In this document: positions 1 to 9,036 of the stretch, piece after piece
Position numbering within the stretch: position 1 is the first letter of the stretch
Layout of the letters: the number at the start of each line of letters is the position of its first letter
Source of the DNA: Pelodera strongyloides
Taxonomy: Eukaryota; Nematoda; Chromadorea; Rhabditida; Rhabditidae
Direction: 5' to 3'
NCBI GenBank assembly: GCA_036852015.1
Contig: JAANDG010000350.1
Coordinates: 88,378 to 152,377 of the forward strand
DNA: 64,000 nt
The notes under the pieces: generated by a model
Seen by the model: only the letters and a program-made list of their open reading frames with translations
The model's database searches: none
What the model was told of the DNA's origin: nothing
Position numbers and translations under genes: made by a program

Positions 1-460
1 TGAACGAATTTAAAAAGTTGAAAGTTGAAGGAATGCACATGTATGCTACAATGTTAAAATAGTTCACTCTTCCTATCGCATTCTATAATTCTATTTTCTA
101 ATCTAAATAAACACGGCTCATTACCTTGCCTTGGTTTCGAATAAGAAAAACGCAACCATATTTGGTAATGTACAATAAATAGTGGCGTTCAGGCTCCGCG
201 CATCCTTTACGCTAGGGCAAGGCGCATATAAGCTTATAGGTTAAGGTTTAAAAAAATGAACTTGAACCATGAACTTTTTCCGAGACATGATACTCTACTA
301 TGATAGACTGATTCAAAGAAAAATTCCCACTAATACACTAACAGAAGTTTGTTACAATATCTTAGTGGACGCTCAGTTTTTAGGGTTAAGGTTTAAATCG
401 CTTAAGGTTCAAATTAACAAATAAAGGTCCTCAGATAATAACAAACAAACAAACCCTCAC
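1..460. other. Probable last intron of NOP16; no exon seen
   Basis: AT-rich sequence downstream of the last visible NOP16 donor. It should hold the acceptor for the final exon or be entirely intron. No convincing coding stretch was found on either strand. Confidence 0.4.
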
Positions 461-2249
461 CTCATAATCCTCCTTGTATCGTTCCAGCATAAAGATGCAC
501 AGTTGAATGTCCCTGTCTATCAAGTGTCCTCTTTGCTTCCTCATGCTAGCTTTGCTCTTCTCCGTCATCGTTTCGGCATCTTTTTCCAATTGGGCAATTA
601 CGGATTCAGCCTGTAATTATACACTCCATTTTATTACTGAAAAAAATCAGGCAATTATATAATTTTTGTTATTAATACAATTTCGGGGCTCCCGATTCCC
701 GATTGTCCCGAAATCATGTAAAGCGGCTTCAATCGCTTCAACAAAGTTATTTTGACTAGAATCTAATCCTGTTTATTTTCCGGACAGTATGCACAAAATA
801 AAAAGTCGCGTTTCATAATAAATAAAAACACAAAATAACCGTAAGTGATGTCCGCAAAGCCCAGTCCTGAGTCAAGTATGGTGAAAAAGTGCAAATAAAT
901 AAAAGGACAAACCTTCTTTCCCTTCTTCTTTTTCTTCATTTTCTCTGGAAGCATAGCGGTTCCATCGGGAGCAATGCCTAAAATGGGCGTTAGTAAAGTG
1001 ATAAATTAACCTAAACTTAAACGACTGCTATGAAATGATACAACAAGTTAGAGGTTAAAGCTAGGTCTTTAATAATATCGGATTTAGCAGCTTGTTTATG
1101 ATATGAGCAGTATTCTTAAGCACGCTCTACAGCTCTACAACCTGATGTTCATCCATTAGAAGTAAAAAATGATCATTACTTCCGTGAGTTCAAAATTTCA
1201 AAATTAAAGAGGTGTGGCACACGATTTGTGAAACATATCTGGACTATTTGCTGGTAATCCCGGTAAGCCGTTGGTTTAGGGACCATAAGGAAGGGTCAGG
1301 TTTTCACATCTTCCAAATGACCACACATAGACGACTACCAACCTGACTGAAGCTTTGCAGACTGTTCAGAAACAGATCCCATTTTAAGGGCATCTTCCAG
1401 ACTCATGAATTCCATTGTCTCCTCTTCTTCTACATCATGTGGATTCTAAAATTATATTTATAATAATACTATCTAAAATATGTTTATTGACATCTACTCC
1501 ACAAATAAAAATATAAATAGGGCGACATCCCCCACGTGGCAATGGAACAAGAGGTAGAGGATTTCCAAAAAACACTCATAAAACACTGTTAAAGCGAAAC
1601 ACCGGCAAGTTTTCGAAACGCCATTGCATGCATTATATGCAAATGGACATAATTTAGAACAAAAAATCGACCTCCATTTTTTGCATAAAAATGCACGAAT
1701 GCCACGATGCGTTTCAAAAACCGGCCCGTATTTCGCTTTAACGAAGTGAAAATTTACTTGTAATCGGCAAATGAGACTATTTTATATAGGAATCCGAGGC
1801 GACCAACAGGGAAGATAAATAATCGTTTAGAAAACGGACAATAATGGTTTAAATACCAACCTCTCTTCGTGGAGCTCCGAAAGCCTGTTTGACGTTGTAA
1901 ACCAAGCCCATTTCAGCAATATTTTGATAGGGTGTCTTGTTTTTATCCCAATTGTTCTTGATAGCGCCCCTGAAAACAATACATAATACACGATGGTAAG
2001 CGCTTTGTGTAAGATGTAGAAGGAAATACTTCAAACGAGGTGTTGTACCCTCTTCCTGCAATGATACCGCGAAAGGTTATACATTTCTGGCTGGGAAACA
2101 AAACGCATAAAAAATAGTGCAAAAACTTACACAGGTCCGGTGTACATTTTCTCCTTGATGAGCTTCTTGCGCTTATAGTTTGCTGAATTTTTAGAACTCG
2201 CCGGAGTCACCTTGTTGGCTTTCTTAATCTTCTTGATGGAGCGGGGCAT
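461..2249 (-). CDS. NOP16: NOP16-like nucleolar ribosome-biogenesis protein, 3' end missing
   Basis: Five exons on the minus strand join in phase: 2249-2131, 1969-1861, 1445-1343, 977-913 and 610-461. The product starts MPRSIKKIKKANKV, is lysine-rich, and carries the NOP16 signature around NNWDKNKTPYQNIAEMGL, the family's W-D-x-x-K-x-x-x-Q-N-x-A-E-M-G-L block. The last visible exon ends RDIQLCIFMLERYKEDYE, matching the family's conserved MxxxHGEDYKAMARD region just before that motif is completed. NOP16 acts in the nucleolus on 60S subunit maturation. The final exon is not seen in 1-460 and is probably outside the window. An acceptor-like TTGCAG lies two bases before the start codon, suggesting trans-splicing. 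Intron 1 is short; intron 2 (1446-1860) holds a MITE. Phases and donor/acceptor sites were checked by hand. Confidence 0.88.
1589..1741. mobile_element. TTAA-flanked MITE, family A, copy 1 (NOP16 intron)
   Basis: Inverted repeat beginning TTAA-AGCGAAACACCGG and ending CCGGCCCGTATTTCGCT-TTAA. TTAA on both sides is a candidate target duplication. The same arms recur at 7814, 16234, 20684, 36352, 48543 and 54933. No coding capacity. TTAA target sites are known for piggyBac elements, but a 2-bp TA target (Tc1/mariner) with a longer terminus cannot be excluded. Confidence 0.75.
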
Positions 2250-2317
2250 ATCTGCAAGGGCTAGAATAACATCATAATGCCTAAGTAATCGCCTTAACAA
2301 TAGAACAGTGCTCATAA

Positions 2318-2606
2318 TGGGGTCTCGATGTATGGCAAAATCAGCGCATTTTGCTTCCAAGTATCAAATTGCATCTCGTGTACGATTTTGCATACACCTT
2401 TGAAAGTTAGAAAATGCACCATTGATAATACTAGAGGAGGCGAAAATGCACAGTTTATGCACGCTCGAAAAAAAAGGTCCTGTGGCTACCGCCGCGGGAC
2501 CATTTTTTGGCGGTCTGTAGTTGTTCTCGTGTAGTGCCAATCTACGGTAATTAAAGCCATACTTGGAAGCAAAATCCGGCAATTTTTGCCATACATCGAG
2601 ACCCCA
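2318..2606. mobile_element. MITE family B, copy 1 (TIR TGGGGTCTCGATGTATGG)
   Basis: A 289-bp element with terminal inverted repeats TGGGGTCTCGATGTATGGCA at the left and its reverse complement at the right. The 3-bp sequence TAA flanks both sides. A second copy of nearly the same length lies at 5787-6076 with GAA on both sides. The inner sequence also folds back (CCAAGTAT near one end, ATACTTGG near the other). No open frame is credible. Confidence 0.85.
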
Positions 2607-2753
2607 TAACAAAAAACTAAACTGAGAATTGACACAGTTGGTCGGAGGGTGTAGAGTAGAAAACTGGCACGGTGCCAACGGCTCCGCGGACATACAAATG
2701 ACGAAAATGCGACCATTTCCAGCAAAAATAATTTTTTGTATTTTTTCCCTCAT

Positions 2754-3545
2754 ACAAAATGTTTTATTTTAAAAATTGAGTTATAAATATCGCACCAAAA
2801 ACCACCAAGCGCACTAAAGGCATATGTTAGGAGTAGTTTCGCTTAATAAACCATGTACTGAAAGTTTCTGGTTTTCCTGAATTTTCGCCCACAAGTTGGT
2901 ACATTCACGACGTCCATAAGGTAAACATTAAACAAAAGATTTTATTTTTAAAATTGAGTTATAAATATCGCACCAAAAACCACCAAGCGCACTAAAGGCA
3001 TATGTTAGGAGTATTTTCGCTTAATAGATCATGTACTGAAAGTTTCTGGTTTTCCTGAATTTTCGCCCACAAGTTGGTACATTCACGACGACCATAAGGT
3101 AAACATTAAACAAAATATTTTATTTTTAAAATTGAGTTATAAATATTGCACGAAAAACCACCAAGCGCACTAAAGACGTATGTTAGGAGTTTTTTCGCTT
3201 TATAAACCATGTGTTGAAAGTTTCTAGTTTTTCTGAATTTTCGCCCACTAGTCGGCACACTCGCATCTCCCGTAAGGTGACCATTATACAAAATGCTTCA
3301 CATTTAAAATTGTGTTGTAAAAATCGCTCCAAAGACCGCCAAGCTCCTTAAAGGCACATATCAGGAGTATTTCGCTTATAAAACCATATGCTGAAAGTTT
3401 TTGGTTCTTCCGAATTTTCGCCGACCATTTTACATACTTAGGTTGGTCAAGAGGTAAGCATTACATAAAGTTAGTTATATTAAAAATATGGCTGTAGATA
3501 CCGGTCCAAAAACCATCTCACGAAGTCCCTAGAAGTGAGCGTTGG
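2754..3545. repeat. 178-bp tandem satellite, about 4.4 units
   Basis: The landmark TTATAAATAT recurs at 2781, 2959 and 3137, with degenerate forms near 3315 and 3494, giving a 178-bp period. Units 1 and 2 are almost identical and later units diverge progressively. Each unit contains the segments GCACTAAAGGCATATGTTAG and TTTCGCCCACAAGTTGG. A single inverted copy lies at 5540-5690. Confidence 0.9.
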
Positions 3546-3578
3546 GATTTCTTGATAATAATTAGATTTTATGATATA

Positions 3579-3740
3579 TACAGACGGCTACGCTGCCTGA
3601 GGCGTCTTTACATACTTATGAAACGTCTCTAACGTATAGATGAAAATTGTGTGAATGAAGACAATCACAAATAAAAAAATTTTTGCATAATGAGCTTCTG
3701 AGCTCAACACTCTTTTTATAAGCAGGCGGAACAATTTATT
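3579..3740. repeat. Dispersed repeat with AGACGGCTACGC..GCCTGAGGCG core, copy 1
   Basis: Shares with 6971-7130 a GC-rich start (AGACGGCT..CGC.GCCTGAGGCG), a middle AATTGTGTGAA block and an end GCTCA..ACTC.TTTTATA. The GC-rich part can fold on itself. No transposon termini were identified. Confidence 0.5.
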
Positions 3741-3814
3741 TTAATGATTACCGTAACGTGAGTCCTAACGCACATTAAATATAGGGTCAGGCCCGCTTCA
3801 GGCAACCCCTATTT

Positions 3815-4037
3815 ATCTGATTCTCAGTGTCAAATACAGTAGGATGCATTTTTTCTAATTTTTGCACTACATTCACGCCGCAACGAGCAATTTACCATAG
3901 CCAGTCACACCCCTCAATCTACCGCAGATGTAACGACCATTGGCGTACCATTGGTAAATTGCTCACTACGGCCTGAATCGTGAGCATAAACATTAGAAAA
4001 AAGTGCAACCTACTATATTTGACACGGGGAATCAGAT
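3815..4037. mobile_element. Inverted-repeat element (TIR ATCTGATTC..GTGTCAAATA)
   Basis: The left arm (ATCTGATTCTCAGTGTCAAA) pairs with the right arm (TTTGACACGGGGAATCAGAT) with few mismatches. A second inner inverted pair (GAGCAATTTACC and GGTAAATTGCTC) surrounds the centre. A non-coding foldback; the target duplication is not clear. Confidence 0.65.
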
Positions 4038-4455
4038 GGAGTCGTCAAATGGAGTCGGCACCTGGCCGAACTGTTTGGCTGCGAACTTCAGAACTATATA
4101 CTCACTGACAAAACTTACCGTGCATGTGGCATAAAAACGGCTTGCAGAGTGCATTTGGCAAAGTGGTCGTGTACAAAGAGGCACGCGGAACGGGAATACG
4201 TGCAATTTGCCCACCGATCTTACGCGACTTACACGCTAAAAGCGTGAGCCGAAATTGAATTTTGCTCTTTTCGGTTTGCTAGCGGTGTGGTTTCGGGACG
4301 GCGTGGTTTCAACCTGCACGCCAAAGCCCAACGGTTCCCAATTTTTTTCCACTTCGCATGCACGCCATAACATGACATCTTGCAACCAATTTTCTCGCTG
4401 CTCTCCATCTATCTCTGTAAATAGAAGAACTCTAAATATCTAGGGCTCAGTTCAA
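4038..4455. other. Intergenic sequence, no supported gene
   Basis: Only short chance frames occur. A minus-strand donor-like GTAAGT near 4110 follows a short open stretch, but no partner exon was found. Confidence 0.4.
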
Positions 4456-4466
4456 TGAGAACCGGC

Positions 4467-4573
4467 GAGTTGCGCGCCGCACCATTTCGGAAAACAAAAT
4501 GCGCGCCGCAAAGAAATGGGACGCAAAATGCGCCCCGAATAGAAATGGGGCGCAAAATGAGCGCCGATCCGGT
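4467..4573. repeat. About 29-bp imperfect tandem repeat (GAAATGGGGCGCAAAATG)
   Basis: The motif GCGCAAAATG..GAAATGGG recurs about three to four times (CAAAATGCGCGCCGC, CAAAATGCGCCCCG, CAAAATGAGCGCCG). It explains the open frame reading through this segment. Confidence 0.6.
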
Positions 4574-4699
4574 GCGGGAAACACAGCGGAAGTATCTAAT
4601 TAAGAGTGTATGTTCGAACCGAACACTCTGCTTTCTTTTTGCACGTACAGCGATTCTCGCACCATCAAACTGTTGCGGTGCGCAACTCTTGGGTAAAAT

Positions 4700-5190
4700 T
4701 TTCGAATACTACCCCAGTGTAGTTTAGTACCCCAAATGAAAAAATACTACCCCACAACAAAGGGGTAGTATTTTTCCAACAACATAACACAACCCCACTG
4801 TTGTAGATGACTACCCCGAGGTTGTAGATGGCTACCCCATTATTGTAGATGAGTACCCCATTTTACAAAGCTACCCTAGGATATTGGTGTTTATTTTACT
4901 TTACTACCCCACCTTTGTAGATGGCTACCCCTACCTTTGTAGATGACTACCCCACCGTTGTAGATGACTACCCCACAGTTGTAGATGACTACCCCACCTT
5001 TGTAGATGGCTTCTTGGGGTACTATTTTTCTTACTTCGAAAATAATTGGGGTGGTATTTTACATGGGGTAGTATTTTTTCCTGGGGTAGTATTTATTTTT
5101 TCTGGGGTAGTCATCTACAATTCTACCCAACTCTTGTGCTTCGTTATTTGGAGCCAGAGAGACAATCTACCCAACTGGGGTAGATTGTAG
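4700..5190. repeat. GTAGATGACTACCCC short-unit repeat cluster in both orientations
   Basis: The unit TTGTAGATGACTACCCC is repeated directly around 4800-5005 at about 18-21 bp spacing. It also appears inverted (GGGGTAGTATTTTT, GGGGTAGTCATCTAC) at both flanks, so the block has dyad symmetry. The Asp-Tyr-Pro-Thr-Val repeat peptide encoded here is a product of the DNA repeat, not evidence of a gene. Confidence 0.75.
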
Positions 5191-5199
5191 GTGTGCGTG

Positions 5200-5539
5200 G
5201 TGGCTCATAGGCTCAGCCCTCCGTCTCCCTCCTGGCCACATAATGAGCTGAAACATTTCGTACCGACCAGTCTTTGTATGCGCACCATTGCGTTGCTTTG
5301 CATCTTACGTAGGCAATTTTTGAATATATCGTGTGTGGTGTAGGCACAACAACCGGGTTACTGTGGCATGGAAGAACTGTTGAAAAATTTTTCGTGTTGT
5401 GGCAAATTTAAATTTTGAACAAATTTATTGTTGTTTCCTCAAAGGGAAGCATATAGTGTAACTACAAAACGTCGGTACATATACCCTTTGAATGAAAGAC
5501 AAAAATCTAAACTCGGACTAAAGAAAATAGGAGTATGTT
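5200..5539. other. Intergenic sequence, nothing recognised
   Basis: No coding frame, RNA gene or transposon end could be supported here. Confidence 0.4.
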
Positions 5540-5690
5540 CACTTGTGGGCGAAAAATCAGGAAAACTGGAAACTTTCAGCTTATGGTGTATTAAGCGAAA
5601 ATACTCCTAACATATGTGTTTAGTGCGCTTGGTGGTTTTTAGTGCGATTTCTGCAACCCAATTTATAATATAAAATATTTTGTATGGTGG
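5540..5690 (-). repeat. Single inverted copy of the 178-bp satellite unit
   Basis: Contains the reverse complement of the unit at 2754-3545, including TGGGCGAAAA..TCAGGAAAA, CTCCTAACATATG and GCGCTTGGTGGTTTTT. It lies about 2 kb from the array, just left of the second family B MITE. Confidence 0.8.
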
Positions 5691-5786
5691 CCACCTTGCA
5701 ATCAACCTAAAATGAAACCTGGCGGTGTACGCACGGGAGTATGCCCCGCCCCTTTCATGTCACCTCTCCGAACCAACTGTGTTGAA

Positions 5787-6076
5787 TGGGGTCTCGATGT
5801 ATGGCAAAAACAGCGCATTTCGCTTCCAAGTATCAATTGTGCATCTCGTGTACGATTTTGCATACACCTTTGAAAGTTAGAAAATGCACCATTGCTAATA
5901 CTAGAGGAGGCGAAAATGCACAGTTTATGCACGCTCGAAAAAAATAGTCCTGGGGCTACCGCCGCGGGACCATTTTTTGGCGGCCTGTAGATGTTCTCGT
6001 GTAGTGCCAATCTACGGTAATTAAAGCCATACTTGGAAGCAAAAATCGGCAATTTTTGCCATACATCGAGACCCCA
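5787..6076. mobile_element. MITE family B, copy 2
   Basis: A 290-bp element with the same terminal inverted repeats as 2318-2606, flanked on both sides by GAA. The interior is close to identical to copy 1 apart from scattered substitutions, so the family moved or was copied fairly recently. Confidence 0.85.
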
Positions 6077-6970
6077 GAAATGATTTTTGCAACGAATTGG
6101 ACGGGCGGAGTCAAGGAGGGAATGTGCGTTCGCAATAACTGAAATTAACGCACAGATTTCCAGAAGAAGTACGGAATGCTCCACATGACCAAAATTTACA
6201 TAAAAAGGTCTAGAGAAAAAGTCGATATAGTACAGTCTAGCTAGCTAGATGTGATCGCTGAGATAGAGAGTACGAAACGAAACTGAGGTGCACCTGCCTC
6301 GTCCTGCTTGAATAGATTGGTACAAAATGCTGTCTAATATTCATGAAAATAGCTGCGACATCCATGCATCTTATAATTAATAATTACTATGAGAAAATTC
6401 TTTTGCGAATCTCTCGCTGGCACACAAAATGGTCAAAAATTATGATAAATGTTATAATACTTTTGTATAAAAAACGTCAGAATTGTAGACCAACAGATAG
6501 CGTCATCGTTAGTATACTTATTTTATAATAATTTTCGCCATACTTGGAAACCCCATTACGAAGTGCGGGAAATTCGAAAAGTCTGAATACTCTTGCAGTA
6601 CAAAATAAATAATGAAGTATCACTGAAATATTTTCACTAAATTACTCATTTTGCGTTTATTTACTTGAACATAACTAGTTATCTAATATAACGCCGTATG
6701 TACCACAAATTTGTCAACAAATAAGCCGGAAATTGTTTGAGCGTTTGCAGATTATTTTGTTTCAGTTTTCTCTGACCCTTGTCCTCATACAATATGACAG
6801 TATTTTTTAGGGAAATACAGTAACTCGTAACGCAGTAGTACAGTCGGATACAGTACAGATTCTGTATTACAGTACATGCACAGGTAGAGAACCTGGATGC
6901 AGTATGTTCATACAGAAAACAGCAAAATCAAATCATTCAATAACAACGCTGATAACTGATTATTCATAGA
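6077..6970. other. AT-rich intergenic sequence, no supported feature
   Basis: Short frames only. No splice-bounded exon, RNA gene or terminal inverted repeat was recognised. Confidence 0.4.
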
Positions 6971-7130
6971 CCAGACGGCTAACGCCGCCTGAGGCGACTT
7001 TCAATGTATAAGATGCAGGACAGTGAGCACAATTGTGTGAAAAGTTTGCAACATAGCTTGAAAAATCGTGAAATAAAGTTCGATTTCGCTTGCTCCACAA
7101 TGGGCTCAGATACTCCTTTTATAGCCTCTT
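6971..7130. repeat. Dispersed repeat with AGACGGCTAACGCCGCCTGA core, copy 2
   Basis: Second copy of the repeat at 3579-3740, with the same order of blocks: GC-rich head, AATTGTGTGAA, and a tail with GGGCTCAGATACTCCTTTTA. Confidence 0.5.
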
Positions 7131-7375
7131 AGATATTCTAATTTTCGTTTCGTTCACACAAACAAAAGACCAAGTAAATACGTCTCCTTTATATAATAAG
7201 ATTACACAAGTATATGTGTGAGTGCTTTTACAAATGTGAATCACATTGTGGAAAAACTACTAGGACCTGTAAGTTGTTAGCTTTCCTATAGTATAAACAA
7301 ATGAAAATAATTCAGCATTGGTAAAAGATACCACTTGTGATGTCAAAATGGACTACACAAACATTGAATATGTAT

Positions 7376-7425
7376 TTTCACCCTTGAATAAAGGTGCACG
7401 CGCATGAAGCATAACTTTTTTTATC
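7376..7425. repeat. Dispersed element family D, 3' part (AATAAAGGTGCACGC)
   Basis: Contains TTCACCCTTGAATAAAGGTG followed by a GCATGAAGC remnant of the terminal hairpin seen in the other copies (8346, 14213, 25736, 45530, 59464, 59785). Confidence 0.6.
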
Positions 7426-7813
7426 ACCTTCAAGCCTTCAATTGTCTTAATTTTCCGCAAATGTGTTCAACGACAAACCAAAAATACACAAAATGCCGTA
7501 AACATAATCTTTATTTCCTCATTTATTACATATGATAGAACGGCTAAGAGAAAGAACAGCCAGTAATTAAACTTCATGACATTCCCTGACTAGCCAAGCA
7601 CAAATCGTCCATCCTTCAAGCACAAAGTGGAATATACAGCATCGGATTGTAGCCTAAACTAAAAACGTATACTTGTAACTTACAAAAGGGTATGTCACGT
7701 GTTTTCTAAAAGGCATAAAGGGGGCTGACACATATTCTGCTTACTAAAAACAAACAACAAACGTCACCCAACACAAGTCATTGTTCACTGAACTTGGTGA
7801 AAGTTGTGATGGT

Positions 7814-7994
7814 TAAAGCGAAATACAGTCGGTTTTTGAAACGCTTCCTAAATATCTGCATTCTTATGCAGTTATGCAAAGTGGGGGTCTAATTGGGGTC
7901 TAGTTTTTTTTTCTATTTTTTGATCGTTTGCATATGTTGCATAAAAAAGCAGGTACGCAATGCGTTTCAAAAGCCGGCCGGTATTTCTCTTTAA
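7814..7994. mobile_element. TTAA-flanked MITE, family A, copy 2
   Basis: Left end TTAA-AGCGAAATACAGTCGG; right end CCGGCCGGTATTTCTCT-TTAA. Arms are those of family A; the interior is unlike copy 1 apart from the Cat/Atg-rich stem. Confidence 0.75.
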
Positions 7995-8035
7995 TCTAGT
8001 AACGAAGAGAAACTTTTGTAAAGAAAATTAATCAC

Positions 8036-8195
8036 CTTGAGCGCGGTCTCGAATCGGTCATCAATCGGTCTCATTTTCCCACAGGGCATACGCAAAGTCC
8101 TTTTCAAAGCATCCACATCCAAAAGCTCTGGCGATTGTACATAGGCTTGGGATACCATTTGGATTTCTTTTCCGTCATAGAGCGTATGTGAATTC
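8036..8195 (-). CDS. Isolated internal exon of an unrecognised minus-strand gene
   Basis: A 160-base open exon is bounded by GATTTCAG upstream and AAG/GTGATT downstream on the minus strand. It encodes a 53-residue stretch, NSHTLYDGKEIQMVSQAYVQ through DDRFETALK, with normal amino-acid composition. One base completes a codon from an upstream exon and the exon ends in phase 0. No family was recognised. A possible neighbour exon (minus, about 8800-8880, ending in AAG/GTTCGCC) is weaker. The host gene cannot be completed because its surroundings are repeats. It could belong to the same gene as 11774-12218, but that model ends in a stop. Confidence 0.5.
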
Positions 8196-8245
8196 CTGAA
8201 ATCAATCAAGAAATGAATGACCCAGGATCCTAGCCCGAAGTCCTA

Positions 8246-8335
8246 GCACGAAGATATCCGCGTAGCCTGAGGCTAAGAGGGAGAGAGAGCGCGAGGGGAG
8301 AGAGCGAGGGAAGAAGAGACGGAGAGGGAGGGAAT
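8246..8335. repeat. Purine-rich GAGAGGGA repeat after GTAGCCTGAGGCTAAGAGGG, copy 1
   Basis: Starts CGTAGCCTGAGGCTAAGAGG and continues as GA-rich sequence. The same lead and purine tract recur at 11321-11409 and 11553-11645. Confidence 0.75.
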
Positions 8336-8345
8336 TTGTCATCTG

Positions 8346-8443
8346 AACTCGTCGTCTGTGCTTAGGACCTCTGCGGACCATGTCATAAGCAAACCTTGTA
8401 TTCGAACTGCCTTGAAAAAAGGTGCACACGCTTGAAGCGTAAA
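8346..8443. repeat. Dispersed element family D, longest clear copy
   Basis: Runs from CTCGTCGTCTGTGCTTAGGA through GGACCATGTCATAAGCAAAC to the tail GGTGCACACG-CTTGAAGCGT. The tail contains the perfect palindrome ACGCTTGAAGCGT. Equivalent blocks in the same order occur in the other copies. Confidence 0.7.
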
Positions 8444-9036
8444 AGAACTTTTAAATTTTAATGATAATATGACTAATATGACAATCTACTAATTCACAAT
8501 CACTAATTCGTTCCTTATACGCTATTATGAAACACTAAACCCATAGTTTCTTAGCTAAAAGTAAAGAGTAAATGTGTAAGATAGGGCAGCTTCCAAAAAG
8601 TACCCCACTATAATATGAAGACACACCATTGCACAGAAGCGTGGAGCCTCCTGAGCGGTAAATAGAAGAAAGAATCCCGTAGTTGTATATAACAGTTCAT
8701 GAGCCTAAATGGAGAGAAATAAGAGGCAAATTACGAGTTGCGGAGAAACTATTCATATGCAATTGCTTGCCATATATAATTAACAATTGGTGGCGAACCT
8801 TGGCACGTGCGGAAAGCATCACTGCGTCACGGACGAAGAAGTCTTCGAAGACACGAGGGCTGACACGACTGCATCCATCATTCCATACGGTGAGCCTCCT
8901 CACTTAAATCAGACACGAGACAGAACCACATAGAGACTCTTAGTGGGTTCACTGCTACTATTATTCATCATTAGTCTAACTACTGCAGTCTCAACAACTG
9001 GCACAAATTACACAAAAGTTTCGAAGCGCCTCGTAG

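Noticed and set aside
2364..2753. 129-residue minus frame resembling one at 5702-6184
   Set aside because: Both frames lie in the two copies of MITE family B; shared peptide reflects the element's DNA.
4921..5190. Open frame with Asp-Asp-Tyr-Pro-Thr-Val repeats
   Set aside because: Produced by the short GTAGATGACTACCCC DNA repeat, which appears in both orientations around it.
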